From Synechococcus sp. PCC 7336 (GTDB lineage: Bacteria; Cyanobacteriota; Cyanobacteriia; Thermostichales; PCC-7336), in assembly GCF_000332275.1 (NCBI RefSeq), contig NZ_CM001776.1, positions 3,165,737-3,229,736 on the forward strand: DNA of 64,000 bases. The letters run 5' to 3'. Shown one piece after another: positions 8,447-18,131 of the stretch. Each line of letters begins with the position of its first letter. The first letter of the stretch is position 1. The notes beneath the pieces were generated by a model that did no database searches, had not been told where the DNA came from, and saw only the letters and a list, made by a program, of their open reading frames with translations. The position numbers and the translations under genes are program-made.

Positions 8447-9034
8447 TCAGACCTTGACGGAGCTGGGTTCGTTAACCGCTGCAATGACGCGATCGCAGCC
8501 CGATTCGGGCCTAGCCCAGTCGCAATGACACTCTTCCGGCTTGCCCCAACACAGGCCCAGATACAGCTCGGTGCGAGCGGCATCGAGGATAGCCCATTCC
8601 GCTCGGTCGATCCGATCTCGTACATCGCTAGAAGCGATCGCCAAAGGAAATTCCCCCGGCAGCCAAAACTGCATCGCAGTCGTTAACCCTTGCCAAAAGT
8701 CGATAACGGAGGACTTGGCCGCCATCAAAATCTCTTTATCCCCCTCAATCGCCACCAGATGATTGTGCAATTCGGGTAGGTGCAACTCCCGACCGTCAAA
8801 CCGACAGGTCCTCCAGACAATGCCCGAGACCTTGTGTTCTCGTTGATAGGCATGAATTTGGGCGCGAAAATCTCGGTAGGCAAAGACCTTGCTCAATTTA
8901 TCGGGGTCGAGCGCTTTGGCGATCGCCGGATTGTTAATTCGTTGTGCGGGAGATAGCAGCACGCGCTCCCCTTTCCAGTTGGCCCGCAGCTCCTGGTCCA
9001 AAAATTGAATCAGTTGTGCAGTGGTGTAGGTCAT
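8447..9034 (-). CDS. Conserved cyanobacterial protein of unknown function
   Basis: The 195-residue soluble protein begins MTYTTAQLIQFLDQELRANW and ends with CDRVIAAVNEPSSVKV. It has no signal peptide or membrane segment. The N-terminal region (SPAQRINNPAIAKAL, KVFAYRDFRAQIHAYQ) and a cysteine/histidine-containing C-terminal stretch (LGLCWGKPEECHCDWARPESGC) look well conserved among cyanobacteria from memory, but I know no function for it. The C-rich patch could bind metal; that is a guess. It is divergent from nothing and lies upstream of ccmK3 on the same strand with a 174-bp gap, so it is probably transcribed separately. Confidence 0.75.
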   Translation of the reverse strand: MTYTTAQLIQFLDQELRANWKGERVLLSPAQRINNPAIAKALDPDKLSKVFAYRDFRAQIHAYQREHKVSGIVWRTCRFDGRELHLPELHNHLVAIEGDKEILMAAKSSVIDFWQGLTTAMQFWLPGEFPLAIASSDVRDRIDRAEWAILDAARTELYLGLCWGKPEECHCDWARPESGCDRVIAAVNEPSSVKV

Positions 9035-9139
9035 CCAGTGGGTTGGGGGGCGGGAGTCAGAGTTCGGGCACTAGAGAGAATTCACCGCTAAACGAGTCTC
9101 TAATATCCGCGATCGATCTCGGCCAACAGATGGCGCTCT

Positions 9140-9337
9140 TCAGTCTAGATAACCCATCACAGCATCTTCCCCTTTGGCTTCATTGGAGGCAATGGGGCGA
9201 TTGCCGATAAAGGTTTTGGCGGGCGGGATCGCTAAGTCCTTGCGATCGCCTTTGGTGGGGACGGGGGCGTCGGCAGATCCATTCGATCGATTGGAGGCTG
9301 CAGTCAAGTTTTCCTCTGCCACGGGCAAATATCTCAC
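9140..9337 (-). CDS. Small conserved cyanobacterial protein with NRPIASN-GYLD tail
   Basis: This is a 65-residue hydrophilic protein. Its C-terminal 22 residues contain FIGNRPIASNEAKGEDAVMG followed by YLD. This GNRPVASN...MGYLD pattern recurs, sometimes as repeats, at the C-termini of small cyanobacterial proteins, which is why I accept this short reading frame as real. The start at the ATG (MRYLPVAEEN) is the only good one. The function is unknown. It sits alone between the preceding hypothetical and the TIR-TPR gene. Confidence 0.6.
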   Translation of the reverse strand: MRYLPVAEENLTAASNRSNGSADAPVPTKGDRKDLAIPPAKTFIGNRPIASNEAKGEDAVMGYLD

Positions 9338-9486
9338 GCTATAGGCTTCCTAGCTATCATATCAGTCCAGTCGATCGGGAAGGCTAACCCTTCGCGGTAC
9401 GATACCGATGCTGCGTTTCCTGCTGCCTGAGGAGGCGAGTCGAATCGGATAGACTGGGGGCAATCAATGGCAGAGTCTAACCCAGT

Positions 9487-11616
9487 ATGCGTCCTGGATC
9501 TGACTATAAGTACGATATTTTTTTGCGCTACCATCGCGCTCAAGCCCGCTGGACTCGCCAGTTGGCAGAACGGCTCGATCGCGACGGCTGCAAGGTGTGG
9601 TTCGATCGCTGGATGCTGCAGCCGGGAGACAACCGCAAGGTGGAATTGCGGCGGGCGATCGATGACTGTCGCTTCATCGCGATAATTCTGTCCGAAAACT
9701 TTGTCAGCAATCCTTGGCCGAAAGACGAGCTCTACTGCGGTTTTCCCCATGCCCCCGAGAGTCAAAATCAACGCTTGCTGCCGCTGCTGTACGAACCCTG
9801 CGAGCTGCCTCGCCCCCTGCGGCATCTCCCCCCCATCAATTTTGTCGGCGCGGAAGAAGACCCAATTCTATTTGAATTCCAATCACAGCAGCTAATCGCC
9901 CGACTCAAGCCAGGCTTTGAGGCTCCCAAAGACTTACAGCGATTTCGGCTGCAAAGCCAAATTACGCAACAGTTTACCGAGACCGATGACGAGGTCAAGG
10001 GCTTTCAGGCTTTTGTACGGGGCATCCAACAGCTGATCGCTCAAATTATTGGTCAGGAGGAGGGTACCCCCTCCGAAGAAGGCACCCGCCAAATTGCCCT
10101 CCTGCAGTTTATTCAGCGGTTGTTTCAGTGGAATACCGCCGATATTCAGTTCGACAAGGGGCAAGAGTTTTTCAATCGCGGCAAGTTCGAGAAGGCTTTG
10201 GACGCCTACGATCGCGCCCTCAACATCGACCCCAATTTCGCGGCGGCTTGGAGTCGTAGGGGGGATAGCCTAGTTGCCCTGCGGCGCTATCGAGAGGCGA
10301 TCGACAGCTATAACGGCTCTCTCTCGATCAACTCCTACGACGAAGAGGTGCGCCTGACTCTAGCCCTGATTCTGGGGCGGATGCGCCGCTTTAAGGCGGC
10401 AGTGGTCAATTATGACAAAGTGCTCGAGAGCGATCCGGAACAAGCGGTGGCTTGGCACAATCGCGGCATTCGCTTGGCTCAGTTGGGGCGCAAAAATCTC
10501 GCCCTCAAGAGCTTCGACAGCGCCTTAAAATACGCCCCCAATTGCTGCGAAACCTGGATGGCTAAGGGCTATCTACTGCGATCGCTGCGCCGCTATCGAG
10601 AGGCCCTCGCTTGCTTCACCAAAGCTCTGGAACTGCGTCCGAAAACTGCCCGTCTCTGGCGGGCTCAAGGGAATGCCTTGCTCTCCATCAATCGGAGCCG
10701 CAAAGCGTTGATCGCCTACAACACTGCCCTCAAGTTGCAACCGCGATCGGCAGCCTCCTGGCACAATCGCGGCCTACTGCTCCTGCGCCTGCGCCGCTAT
10801 CGCGATGCGGTCAATAGCTTCGATCGCGCCTATCGAATTCACCCCGACAGCCACAAAACTTGGCACGCGCGCGGGATGGCTTTTCAAGCATTGGGGTTGT
10901 GGAACGATGCCGCAGTTCACTACGAAGAAGCTCTGCGCATCCAGCCGGATTACGCTCCTGCCCTTTACGCCCAAGCCGTTGCACTGAGTGAAGCGGGCAA
11001 GTTCGGAACTGCCGTCAAAGGCTTCGATCGCTTCTTGCAGCAGCAACCTAAAAACGGCACGGCACTGTACGGCAAAGCTGCTGCCCTGCGCCGTCTGGGT
11101 AAATGGAAAGAGGCGATCGCCACCGCCCGACGCATGCTGGAAATCGATGACAAAGTGCCCTTGGCCTGGTTTGGCCTCGCCATTGCCCAAAGCGATGCAG
11201 GCCAATTAGAGGAAGCTCTCGACAGCTACGATCGCGTCCTTCAACTCGCCCCCCAAGACCCGATCGCCCTCAACAATCGAGCCTGGGTGTTATGCCGTCT
11301 GGAGCGATATGCCGAAGCAGAAACCTTTGCCCTGAAAGCCACCGAACTCGCCCCCGACACCCCCAGTTTTTGGCACACGCTGGGTACCGCTCGAGCGGGC
11401 TCCGATCGGGTAGATGAGGCGATCGCCGATTACAGTCGGGTCTTAGAGCTCGATCCCGACTTTGCCCCAGCTCGGACAGCGATAGAGCAATTGCGCAAGC
11501 TGATTTCCGATCGGTCTCTGGCCGATTTGGCCCAACTCGACCGCGACAGTACCGATACTGAGCCAGTGCCTGCAGACCCCCCCTCCACTGCTGAATGGTC
11601 TGGGTCGATCGGGTAG
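9487..11616 (+). CDS. TIR domain - tetratricopeptide repeat protein
   Basis: The 709-residue protein combines an N-terminal TIR domain (about residues 8-135, beginning YDIFLRYHR) with a linker and about a dozen TPRs (about 225-680), many with the A..Y..AL..DP spacing. In the TIR domain, the glutamate aligned with the catalytic residue of NADase TIRs is present (LQPGDNRKVELRRAI, E53), so NAD cleavage is possible. TIR-TPR proteins occur in bacterial immune and signalling systems, with the TPRs as a ligand or partner platform. No obvious partner gene adjoins it, so a signalling role unrelated to defence is equally open. Confidence 0.85.
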   Translation: MRPGSDYKYDIFLRYHRAQARWTRQLAERLDRDGCKVWFDRWMLQPGDNRKVELRRAIDDCRFIAIILSENFVSNPWPKDELYCGFPHAPESQNQRLLPLLYEPCELPRPLRHLPPINFVGAEEDPILFEFQSQQLIARLKPGFEAPKDLQRFRLQSQITQQFTETDDEVKGFQAFVRGIQQLIAQIIGQEEGTPSEEGTRQIALLQFIQRLFQWNTADIQFDKGQEFFNRGKFEKALDAYDRALNIDPNFAAAWSRRGDSLVALRRYREAIDSYNGSLSINSYDEEVRLTLALILGRMRRFKAAVVNYDKVLESDPEQAVAWHNRGIRLAQLGRKNLALKSFDSALKYAPNCCETWMAKGYLLRSLRRYREALACFTKALELRPKTARLWRAQGNALLSINRSRKALIAYNTALKLQPRSAASWHNRGLLLLRLRRYRDAVNSFDRAYRIHPDSHKTWHARGMAFQALGLWNDAAVHYEEALRIQPDYAPALYAQAVALSEAGKFGTAVKGFDRFLQQQPKNGTALYGKAAALRRLGKWKEAIATARRMLEIDDKVPLAWFGLAIAQSDAGQLEEALDSYDRVLQLAPQDPIALNNRAWVLCRLERYAEAETFALKATELAPDTPSFWHTLGTARAGSDRVDEAIADYSRVLELDPDFAPARTAIEQLRKLISDRSLADLAQLDRDSTDTEPVPADPPSTAEWSGSIG

Positions 11617-11688
11617 TTCTACAACTTCAACGGGATTGTTTCTCTAAGGGGAGATCCATCCCGATAGACAGTAGTGAGTCATTGTCCG

Positions 11689-12291
11689 ATGACATCTGCG
11701 AGCACCAAAACTCAAATTCTCGACATCGCTCAAGAACTCATGCAGCGGCGAGGCGTGAATGCTGTGAGTTATGCCGATATCAGCGCCGCAGTCGGGATTC
11801 GCAAAGCCAGTATTCACTATTACTTCCCCCATAAAGCCGATCTGGTGGTCGCAGTGCTGCAGCGCTACAGTAGCAGCTTCTTTGACTTGCTGGATCGCAC
11901 GCTGGCCACCTCTGTAGCCCCCGAAGTCAAACTGCGTCGGTATTGCGATCTATATGCGGCCACCCTCGGCAGCGGCGATCGCGATAAAGCCTGTCTGTGC
12001 GGCATGTTAGGGGCTGCTCTCACGACTCTCGATCCGATCTCTGCCCAATTGGTCCAGGCGTTTTATCGCGGCAATCTACAGCGCTTGGAGCAGATTCTCG
12101 AGCAGGGTCTGGGGGCGGGCGAGTTTCAGTTTGTGGGGAGTGTCACTGCTATGGCAACCGCGATCTTCGCCTTTCTCGAAGGAGGACAGATCGTGGCCCG
12201 CGCGGACGGCGGCATCGAACAGTATCGAGACAGCATCGAGCAAATTTTGAGGCTGACTAGGGGAAGTGCTGCTAAGCCTCGATCGACCTGA
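11689..12291 (+). CDS. TetR family transcriptional regulator
   Basis: This 200-residue protein has an N-terminal TetR helix-turn-helix: TQILDIAQELMQRRGVNAVS, then YADISAAVGIRKASIHYYFP (residues 30-50), the recognition helix and the typical YYFPHKADL. The ligand domain contains CDLYAATLGSGDRDKACLCG, with two neighbouring cysteines as in the AcrR/YxaF-like subgroup. I use the ATG at 11689 (MTSASTKTQ); a GTG at 11674 would add five residues. It lies 72 bp after the TIR-TPR gene and is followed by a divergent sequence style, so its target is not apparent. Confidence 0.88.
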   Translation: MTSASTKTQILDIAQELMQRRGVNAVSYADISAAVGIRKASIHYYFPHKADLVVAVLQRYSSSFFDLLDRTLATSVAPEVKLRRYCDLYAATLGSGDRDKACLCGMLGAALTTLDPISAQLVQAFYRGNLQRLEQILEQGLGAGEFQFVGSVTAMATAIFAFLEGGQIVARADGGIEQYRDSIEQILRLTRGSAAKPRST

Positions 12292-12443
12292 CTCACCTGA
12301 CTCGACCAACCTTCCTCGAGCTCGATCGATGGCGATCGCTATTTAATAGTATTCTCAGCGAAATTTTCTGTTAACCTGTTACTAGGATCTGTAGTTTTAT
12401 TCTCATATAAAGAGATGCAAGAGTAATATTTTCTATTCAGTGT

Positions 12444-14324
12444 GTGTGGCGGATGGATTTCAATCGCAAGCTTCAATTTGTCTGGCCTTTTTCCCAGACT
12501 AGAGTAAAAAAAGTTACTAGAAATCAATCAAGGCATTTACTCGCTGCTGCGATCGTCGCTGCTGTGGCGTTCGCAGCAGCGGGTAGCTATCGCACCCTCT
12601 CGAAGACAGTGCGGTTGGGCTTGGACGATCGTGCCCGAGGGCTCGCTCGCGAGACAGCCTTACAAGTGGATAGTTGGCTGGCGGTTCGTAAAGCTGAAAT
12701 TGCGGCCTTGGCTCTCAACCCTGCGGTGCGATCGCTCCAATGGGAGCAGGCGGAACCCCACCTGCAACTCTCGCTCGACTCAATGCCCGAGTTCGAACAA
12801 TTTTCCCTCACCCACCTAGACGGCTCTGCTCGAGTGACCCAAACGATGGGAGCGGAAATCGCGCCTCGGGGAATACCCCCGTTAGAGTATTGGCAGCCCG
12901 CGATGCGGGGGAATGTTTATGTGTCGTACCCATCGCGAACGACTGGAGGAGAGGTGTGGCGAGTGGCGATCGCAGCTCCAGTCTGGTCTTGGCCACCCCT
13001 CAACCATGCTGAATTTCGCTCTCCCGAACACCTGCAAACCCGCCAAATCAGTCTGGAGAGATTGCAAATGGAACAGGTAGATCCAGCCCAAGCTCCCTAC
13101 CCTGCCGGAGTCTTAGCGGGTTCCGTCTCGTTTCGCCGCTTGGCCGATACCCTGAATCCCGACTTAATGGGCCAGTTCAGCAGTCTGCTATTGCTCCACC
13201 CGCAACAACCCTCGCTCGCACTGACCGCGACTCCAGCAGGGATCGCTGCAGAGGGTATTGCGGTAGATCGCTCCGGCTCTCAACTGGAGGCGATCGCCGC
13301 TTCAGCGATCGATGGATCGGTGCAATTGCTGCGGAGGAAGGGGGAGCCTGCTGTCTATATTGTTTCTGCCTCCCTCGAAGAAGCGCCCAATTGGTCGCTG
13401 GCGATCGCTATCCCTCAGACCGAATTCGAACGCCCCCTGCGGGAACTAGAGTGGCTGGCGGGGTGGATGGGATTAGCCGTTTTTGCCTCTGTGGCACTGC
13501 TGGCCCGATCCATCTGGACCCAGCGGCAGGCCCTCAAACAGGAGCGCGAATTGAGCGAACTGCACCGCCACCTACTAGAGAAGGGGCAGCAGCTAGCGGC
13601 TCTGCAACAAACCACGATCGAAACCGTGTCCCATCAGATGGAAGGCCCTTTGAGCACCTTACAGCAGGGCTTGGCCCTGATGCGAGACTTTGGCGAAGCT
13701 GCTCGAAAGGAACAAAAACGACACTATCTCGATGCCATGCAGCAGGCGGTTCGCCGCTTGGGATTGACCCTGGATCGAATCGTCAGTCTGCGCAATGCAG
13801 AATGTCAACTCGAACTCCATCCCGCCCCTGTGGATCTGCCGCAGTTGTGTGTCGATCTGATCGAGGACTGTACAGCAGCTTCTCAACGGACGATCGAATT
13901 GAATTTTCGCGGTCCTTGCGGCACCGTCTATCTCGATAGCCATCTGGTTGCCCTCACCCTACGGCCCATCCTGCTCAACGCCATCAAATATTCCACCGCT
14001 CACCCCGAACTGCTCCCGATCCAATTCGATGTAGATTGTCGCTGTGCCGAGCGGATCCAGTTTATCGTCCGCGATATGGGCATCGGCATTCCCGAAAACG
14101 AGATGCATTCCATTTGCGAGCCCTTCGTACGCGGCAGCAATGCCATCAGCACTCCCGGTGCCGGCATGGGGCTAGCGATCGCCAAGCGAGCGATCGCCCT
14201 GCAGAATGGCGAACTATCCATTTACAGCCAATACGGACAGGGCACCAGCTTCACTGTGTCAATTCCTATTATTGCTCGTTCGATCTCGGAGACTCGACCC
14301 ATCTCCCGTGCCAACGGAGAGTAA
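12444..14324 (+). CDS. Sensor histidine kinase with extracytoplasmic dCache-like domain
   Basis: The protein is about 626 residues. A transmembrane helix at residues 33-50 is followed by a periplasmic domain of about 250 residues that resembles dCache sensors (SWLAVRKAEIAALALNPAVR at its start), a second helix near 335-360, and a cytoplasmic kinase core. The H-box reads ETVSHQMEGPLSTL instead of the usual SHELRTPL, keeping the histidine. ATPase boxes are intact: N (LNAIKYS), G1 (DMGIGIP), G2 (GAGMGLAIAK). No response regulator is adjacent. Start codon is uncertain (GTG at 12444 or ATG at 12453). It converges with a second kinase gene. Confidence 0.88.
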   Translation: MWRMDFNRKLQFVWPFSQTRVKKVTRNQSRHLLAAAIVAAVAFAAAGSYRTLSKTVRLGLDDRARGLARETALQVDSWLAVRKAEIAALALNPAVRSLQWEQAEPHLQLSLDSMPEFEQFSLTHLDGSARVTQTMGAEIAPRGIPPLEYWQPAMRGNVYVSYPSRTTGGEVWRVAIAAPVWSWPPLNHAEFRSPEHLQTRQISLERLQMEQVDPAQAPYPAGVLAGSVSFRRLADTLNPDLMGQFSSLLLLHPQQPSLALTATPAGIAAEGIAVDRSGSQLEAIAASAIDGSVQLLRRKGEPAVYIVSASLEEAPNWSLAIAIPQTEFERPLRELEWLAGWMGLAVFASVALLARSIWTQRQALKQERELSELHRHLLEKGQQLAALQQTTIETVSHQMEGPLSTLQQGLALMRDFGEAARKEQKRHYLDAMQQAVRRLGLTLDRIVSLRNAECQLELHPAPVDLPQLCVDLIEDCTAASQRTIELNFRGPCGTVYLDSHLVALTLRPILLNAIKYSTAHPELLPIQFDVDCRCAERIQFIVRDMGIGIPENEMHSICEPFVRGSNAISTPGAGMGLAIAKRAIALQNGELSIYSQYGQGTSFTVSIPIIARSISETRPISRANGE

Positions 14325-14367
14325 CTGGGAACTGGCGAACAGCTCGAAAAACTCAAAAGCTCGAATG

Positions 14368-16005
14368 CTACGGCTTTAAGGGCAACTTGACCACAAATGT
14401 CGTCCCCTGCCCCTCTTGACTCACAAATGTCACCTGTCCGTGATGGTGGTTGACGCAATGCTTGACGATCGCCAACCCCAATCCCGTGCCGCGAATGGCT
14501 CCCACATTGCGGGCGCGGTGGAATGACTTGAATAAATGCGGCTGGTCGGCCACGGGAATTCCAATACCGCGATCGCGAATTTCGAAAACTGCCATCAGAT
14601 CGATGCAAAACAGTTCGATCTCGACGGTGGATCCGGCAGGCGAATATTTAATTGCATTAAACAAGAGATTGCTCAAAATAATGCGCAGTAATTTCGGGTC
14701 CATCACAGTTTCTTCGCCTCCTCCGTGCCATGCGAAGGTAAGGGTATGATTGGACTGAACGTTGACGCGAATCTCTTCAATCAACTCTCGGCAATATTTG
14801 GCTAGCTCGAGCGGCACCGGTTCGAAATCTAATTTGCCAGCTTCGGCTTTTCCCGCCACCAAGACATCGTCAATCAGTTGCGCCATATTCTGAATGGCTC
14901 CCCGAATGCGCTGGTAATATTCCTCTTGCTTTGCCTCTGACAGGCGATCGCTATAATGTTCCAATAATTCAGTTGAAGTTCGTACCACTGTCAGCGGCGT
15001 GCGCAGTTCGTGGGAAACCATCGACACAAAGCGGGAGGTGAGCTCGTTGAGTTCGCGCTCTTCTTCTAAGGCATGGCGCATCTCGTCTTCGGTTTGTTTG
15101 ACCTCGCGGATTAATTGCTCGCGGGTGCGAATGCGATCGATGGTGGTATCAAACACCTCCGCCAGTGTATCCAGTTCGTCGGGAAAGCTACTGGGGCGAT
15201 CGAATCCCACATCAATATCGTAATTGCCAGTCCCGATCAGGCGAGCCGAGCGCGTCAAATGGGTGAGTTTGCTCGTGAGCACCCCCGAGAGCCAATAAAT
15301 CAGCAGAAACAGCGAACCATAGGCTGCGGTAAACCAGCGCAGCGTTCCCACTAAAATTCCCTGCTGGACCGTTCGGACATAGTCCATCTCAATATCAATA
15401 CCAATGCCAGCCACCACATTGCCCGCACTGTCAAATAGGGGAGCATAAGCACTGATCCAGTTGCCCCAAAAATCGGTGTAGGGCTCCGGGCGCTGCATCA
15501 ATTGTCCGGTTTCCAGGCTCTGGGCCATCCAGCGGCTTGCGGAATAGGATTCCAAAAATTTGGCCGCTTTCTCCGCTTCCCGCTCGGCCCACAGATCCAC
15601 TAAAAAGATGACTTCGTAACCCGTCGCCGGCTCGCCAATGCGACGAACGCTCTCCCGATTGCCGGGAATGTAGGTATACAGCCAAGCACGGGGTTCGATG
15701 CTTTGGACCAATTCTAACCAGTCCAACTGATTTTCAAAGCGCGGATCGTCCGAAAATTGCTCGCTATTGGGTTCTCCTTCAGCATATAAGTCCATCAACT
15801 CTTCTACATCGACCCCCGCCGCTGCCCCCAGCAATGTAACCTCCATATCCTCCCTCAGGCGCTCCATTGCTTTATCGGTCGAATACCGATAGGAGCGAAT
15901 GAATACCATTGCAAAGATCGCGGTAAACACAATGCTGAAGGCAATCAGCAACTTGAACCGCAGACTGATAAATCGGCCCTGCTGTCTGGCGATCGGTAGC
16001 TTCAT
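14368..16005 (-). CDS. Sensor histidine kinase (extracytoplasmic sensor, HAMP, HisKA, HATPase)
   Basis: This 545-residue orphan kinase has an N-terminal transmembrane helix (residues 17-36), an extracytoplasmic sensor of about 200 residues, a second helix (LFLLIYWLSGVL), a HAMP linker (LTRSARLIGTGNYDIDV), a dimerisation helix with SMVSHELRTPLTVV, and N, G1 and G2 boxes (LFNAIKYS, DRGIGIP, GTGLGLAIVK). I place the start at the ATG at 16005 (MKLPIARQQGRF); the reading frame is open 33 codons further upstream but that stretch is unlike a protein N-terminus. It converges with the other sensor kinase; neither has an adjacent regulator. Confidence 0.9.
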   Translation of the reverse strand: MKLPIARQQGRFISLRFKLLIAFSIVFTAIFAMVFIRSYRYSTDKAMERLREDMEVTLLGAAAGVDVEELMDLYAEGEPNSEQFSDDPRFENQLDWLELVQSIEPRAWLYTYIPGNRESVRRIGEPATGYEVIFLVDLWAEREAEKAAKFLESYSASRWMAQSLETGQLMQRPEPYTDFWGNWISAYAPLFDSAGNVVAGIGIDIEMDYVRTVQQGILVGTLRWFTAAYGSLFLLIYWLSGVLTSKLTHLTRSARLIGTGNYDIDVGFDRPSSFPDELDTLAEVFDTTIDRIRTREQLIREVKQTEDEMRHALEEERELNELTSRFVSMVSHELRTPLTVVRTSTELLEHYSDRLSEAKQEEYYQRIRGAIQNMAQLIDDVLVAGKAEAGKLDFEPVPLELAKYCRELIEEIRVNVQSNHTLTFAWHGGGEETVMDPKLLRIILSNLLFNAIKYSPAGSTVEIELFCIDLMAVFEIRDRGIGIPVADQPHLFKSFHRARNVGAIRGTGLGLAIVKHCVNHHHGQVTFVSQEGQGTTFVVKLPLKP

Positions 16006-16351
16006 GCTGGAGTGTTGGAGAATTAAGGGTAGAAGAGGAGTAGAGGTCACTCGCGAACGAAAGATAGAACATCCAGACAACCTCAGGCTACCCAAGAATG
16101 GCATTGGGAGGGCAACAAAAATCTATAAAAAGTATAGACTTTACTTCTTAACCTCTGGCCCACTGATGTTGTTTTATTATGGCAGCTTCTAGTTAGATCT
16201 GCTGAATAGCAGCTTCTTGTTATATATGCCACTCGCGCTCAAACATAACGAACTCAACAAACGCCCGCTCGATGGTCGATTTGCAGACAGAGTATGAATG
16301 GAAAGAGGTCGCAATTGAGGCTAGCAGTTGCGTCCCCCGGGTAGAGTCGTT
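16006..16351. other. Intergenic region between kinase and Tic20 genes
   Basis: A region of 346 bp with no convincing gene. It is A/T-rich toward the kinase end. The nonamer GCAGCTTCT occurs twice in direct orientation (16182-16190 and 16209-16217). It must hold the promoter of the kinase gene on the minus strand and the terminator of the tic20-like gene, but I see no clear hairpin. Confidence 0.5.
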
Positions 16352-16837
16352 TCAAGCCGAAAGCGCTTTTGCCGCATCGGAGACGTAGTTAAATTCAGGC
16401 AGGCGACCTCGGGCAACCTGAAATAGGGAAACCAGGCATAGCCCGTAAGTAGCTAAGTAGATTGCCATGAAGATCGCAGAGTTTCCGCTACTCGTCACCA
16501 CGATATTTAATAGGCTGAGCACAGCCAAAAGGAGGTGAATCCCAATCCCAATAGCCAGGGCTTGAGCAGCGTTAAATCGCAGGAAGTATGCATAGCGGCG
16601 ATTGCGCACCACGAAGAAAAAAATCGCGAACAGGCCAATCGAGGGCCAAAAGCTCCCCGATAGGCCAATTAACCGACTGATCGCGATCGCCACAGACCCT
16701 CGATAAGCATCTGGAAACCATTCGATCGCGGCCAAATATAGCGCTATTCCAAATCGAAAAGCCAGCAGCATTGGCAATAGGTAGGGCAAGCCAGCTAGCA
16801 CTCTATCTTTTGCCGAAGTTGCTCGATTGACAACCAT
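16352..16837 (-). CDS. Tic20-like membrane protein
   Basis: The 161-residue protein has four predicted transmembrane helices and resembles cyanobacterial Tic20 (Ycf60-like): DRVLAGLPYLLPMLLAFRFG at the N-terminus, a long second helix (SFWPSIGLFAIFFFVV), then RNRRYAYFLRFNAAQALAIG, the most characteristic stretch, and a final helix pair. In chloroplasts Tic20 is part of the inner-envelope import channel; the bacterial role is unknown. It lies alone upstream of gap with both genes on the minus strand and about 200 bp between them. Confidence 0.75.
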   Translation of the reverse strand: MVVNRATSAKDRVLAGLPYLLPMLLAFRFGIALYLAAIEWFPDAYRGSVAIAISRLIGLSGSFWPSIGLFAIFFFVVRNRRYAYFLRFNAAQALAIGIGIHLLLAVLSLLNIVVTSSGNSAIFMAIYLATYGLCLVSLFQVARGRLPEFNYVSDAAKALSA

Positions 16838-17033
16838 GCTGTGTCCCCTCGTCTCGAATCAATAGGTTGTAATGCCGATTTTGCCATTCTAGCTCTGCCA
16901 CAAGCAGTGCTAGGGTCGCTGGCGATCGATGCCTGCAGAAACAGCAACGGAATTTGAGGGTGGCGTCCCCCAGTCACTTGAATTGAAGCGACTACAGCAA
17001 CCGCAGGATCTCGAACTCATTTATCGCGATGGG

Positions 17034-18059
17034 TTATGCCACCAATACCGGCAGCTTAGCTCCGATCTTCTGGGCCAAATCCTTCACCCGCGAGGCATAT
17101 CCGACCTCGTTGTCATACCAAGACAAAATCTTCGCTGTGTACTCTCCCAGTACCATCGTGGAGTTTAGGTCCACAATCGACGAGAGAGGATTGCCAATCA
17201 TATCTGTCGAGACTGCATGAGGGTGGGCAATCCCCAAGATCCCAGCCATCGACCCTTCAGCTGCAGACCGAAACGCAGCATTGAGGGAGGCAACCGTCAC
17301 TGGCTTCTCCGTGCGCACCACAAAATCCACCACTGAACCAGTCGGGGTCGGCACCCGTAACGCCATCCCATCCAGCTTGCCCTGCAATTCGGGAATCACC
17401 TTGGCCACAGCCGTCGCGGCCCCCGTGCTGGAGGGCACAATCGACAGTGAAGCAGCGCGACCGCGACGGAAATCTTTTTTGTCCGGGCGATCGATTAGGC
17501 CCTGGGTTGCCGTAAAGGCATGAGTCGTGGTCAAAAATCCCGTCTCGATGCCAAAGGTATCTAGAATTACTTTGGCTACGGGGGCTAGGCAGTTCGTGGT
17601 ACAGGAGGCATTCGAAATAATGTCGTGCCGCTCGGGGTCGTAGTCTCCGTCATTCACCCCCATCACTAGCGTCAGATCGGCATCTTTAGAGGGAGCCGAA
17701 ACGATCGCCTTCTTGGCCCCCGCCTGTAGGTGTTTGGCCGCCCCCACCCGCTGGGTGAAAAAGCCTGTCGCTTCGATCGCAATGTCTACATTCATGTCCT
17801 GCCAAGGTAGGGCGGCAGGGTCGCGCTCGGCCAAAACCCGTATTTGCTTGCCCGCAATCTCAAAGCCTGCGTCATTCACCGATACATCTGTCCCCAGCGC
17901 CCCTTGAGACGAGTCGTAGGCAAGCAGGTAGGCCAAGTTTTCTTTGTCAGCCAAATCGTTAATAGCCACCACTTCTAGATCCCCTGGCGCTTGTAGCACA
18001 CTGCGTAAAAACATGCGGCCAATGCGGCCAAATCCATTGATGGCAACTCGAGTCGTCAT
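17034..18059 (-). CDS. gap: Glyceraldehyde-3-phosphate dehydrogenase, type I
   Basis: The 341-residue enzyme oxidises or reduces between glyceraldehyde-3-phosphate and 1,3-bisphosphoglycerate. The Rossmann motif INGFGRIGR starts at residue 7, the catalytic cysteine is C153 (SNASCTTNC) and the histidine lies in TTTHAFT. The residues after the second strand (VVAINDLAD) keep the aspartate that favours NAD, so this is probably a glycolytic form and not the NADP-using Calvin-cycle Gap2; this is inference. The start at 18059 has a strong GGAGGAAG just upstream. The frame is open for another 61 codons upstream but those residues are not family-like. Confidence 0.92.
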   Translation of the reverse strand: MTTRVAINGFGRIGRMFLRSVLQAPGDLEVVAINDLADKENLAYLLAYDSSQGALGTDVSVNDAGFEIAGKQIRVLAERDPAALPWQDMNVDIAIEATGFFTQRVGAAKHLQAGAKKAIVSAPSKDADLTLVMGVNDGDYDPERHDIISNASCTTNCLAPVAKVILDTFGIETGFLTTTHAFTATQGLIDRPDKKDFRRGRAASLSIVPSSTGAATAVAKVIPELQGKLDGMALRVPTPTGSVVDFVVRTEKPVTVASLNAAFRSAAEGSMAGILGIAHPHAVSTDMIGNPLSSIVDLNSTMVLGEYTAKILSWYDNEVGYASRVKDLAQKIGAKLPVLVA

Positions 18060-18131
18060 GGCTTCCTCCTTTCTACTTGCACTCGGGCATATCTTTGTTA
18101 TTTGGGATGAGTCTTGAGGATGAATCTCGGC

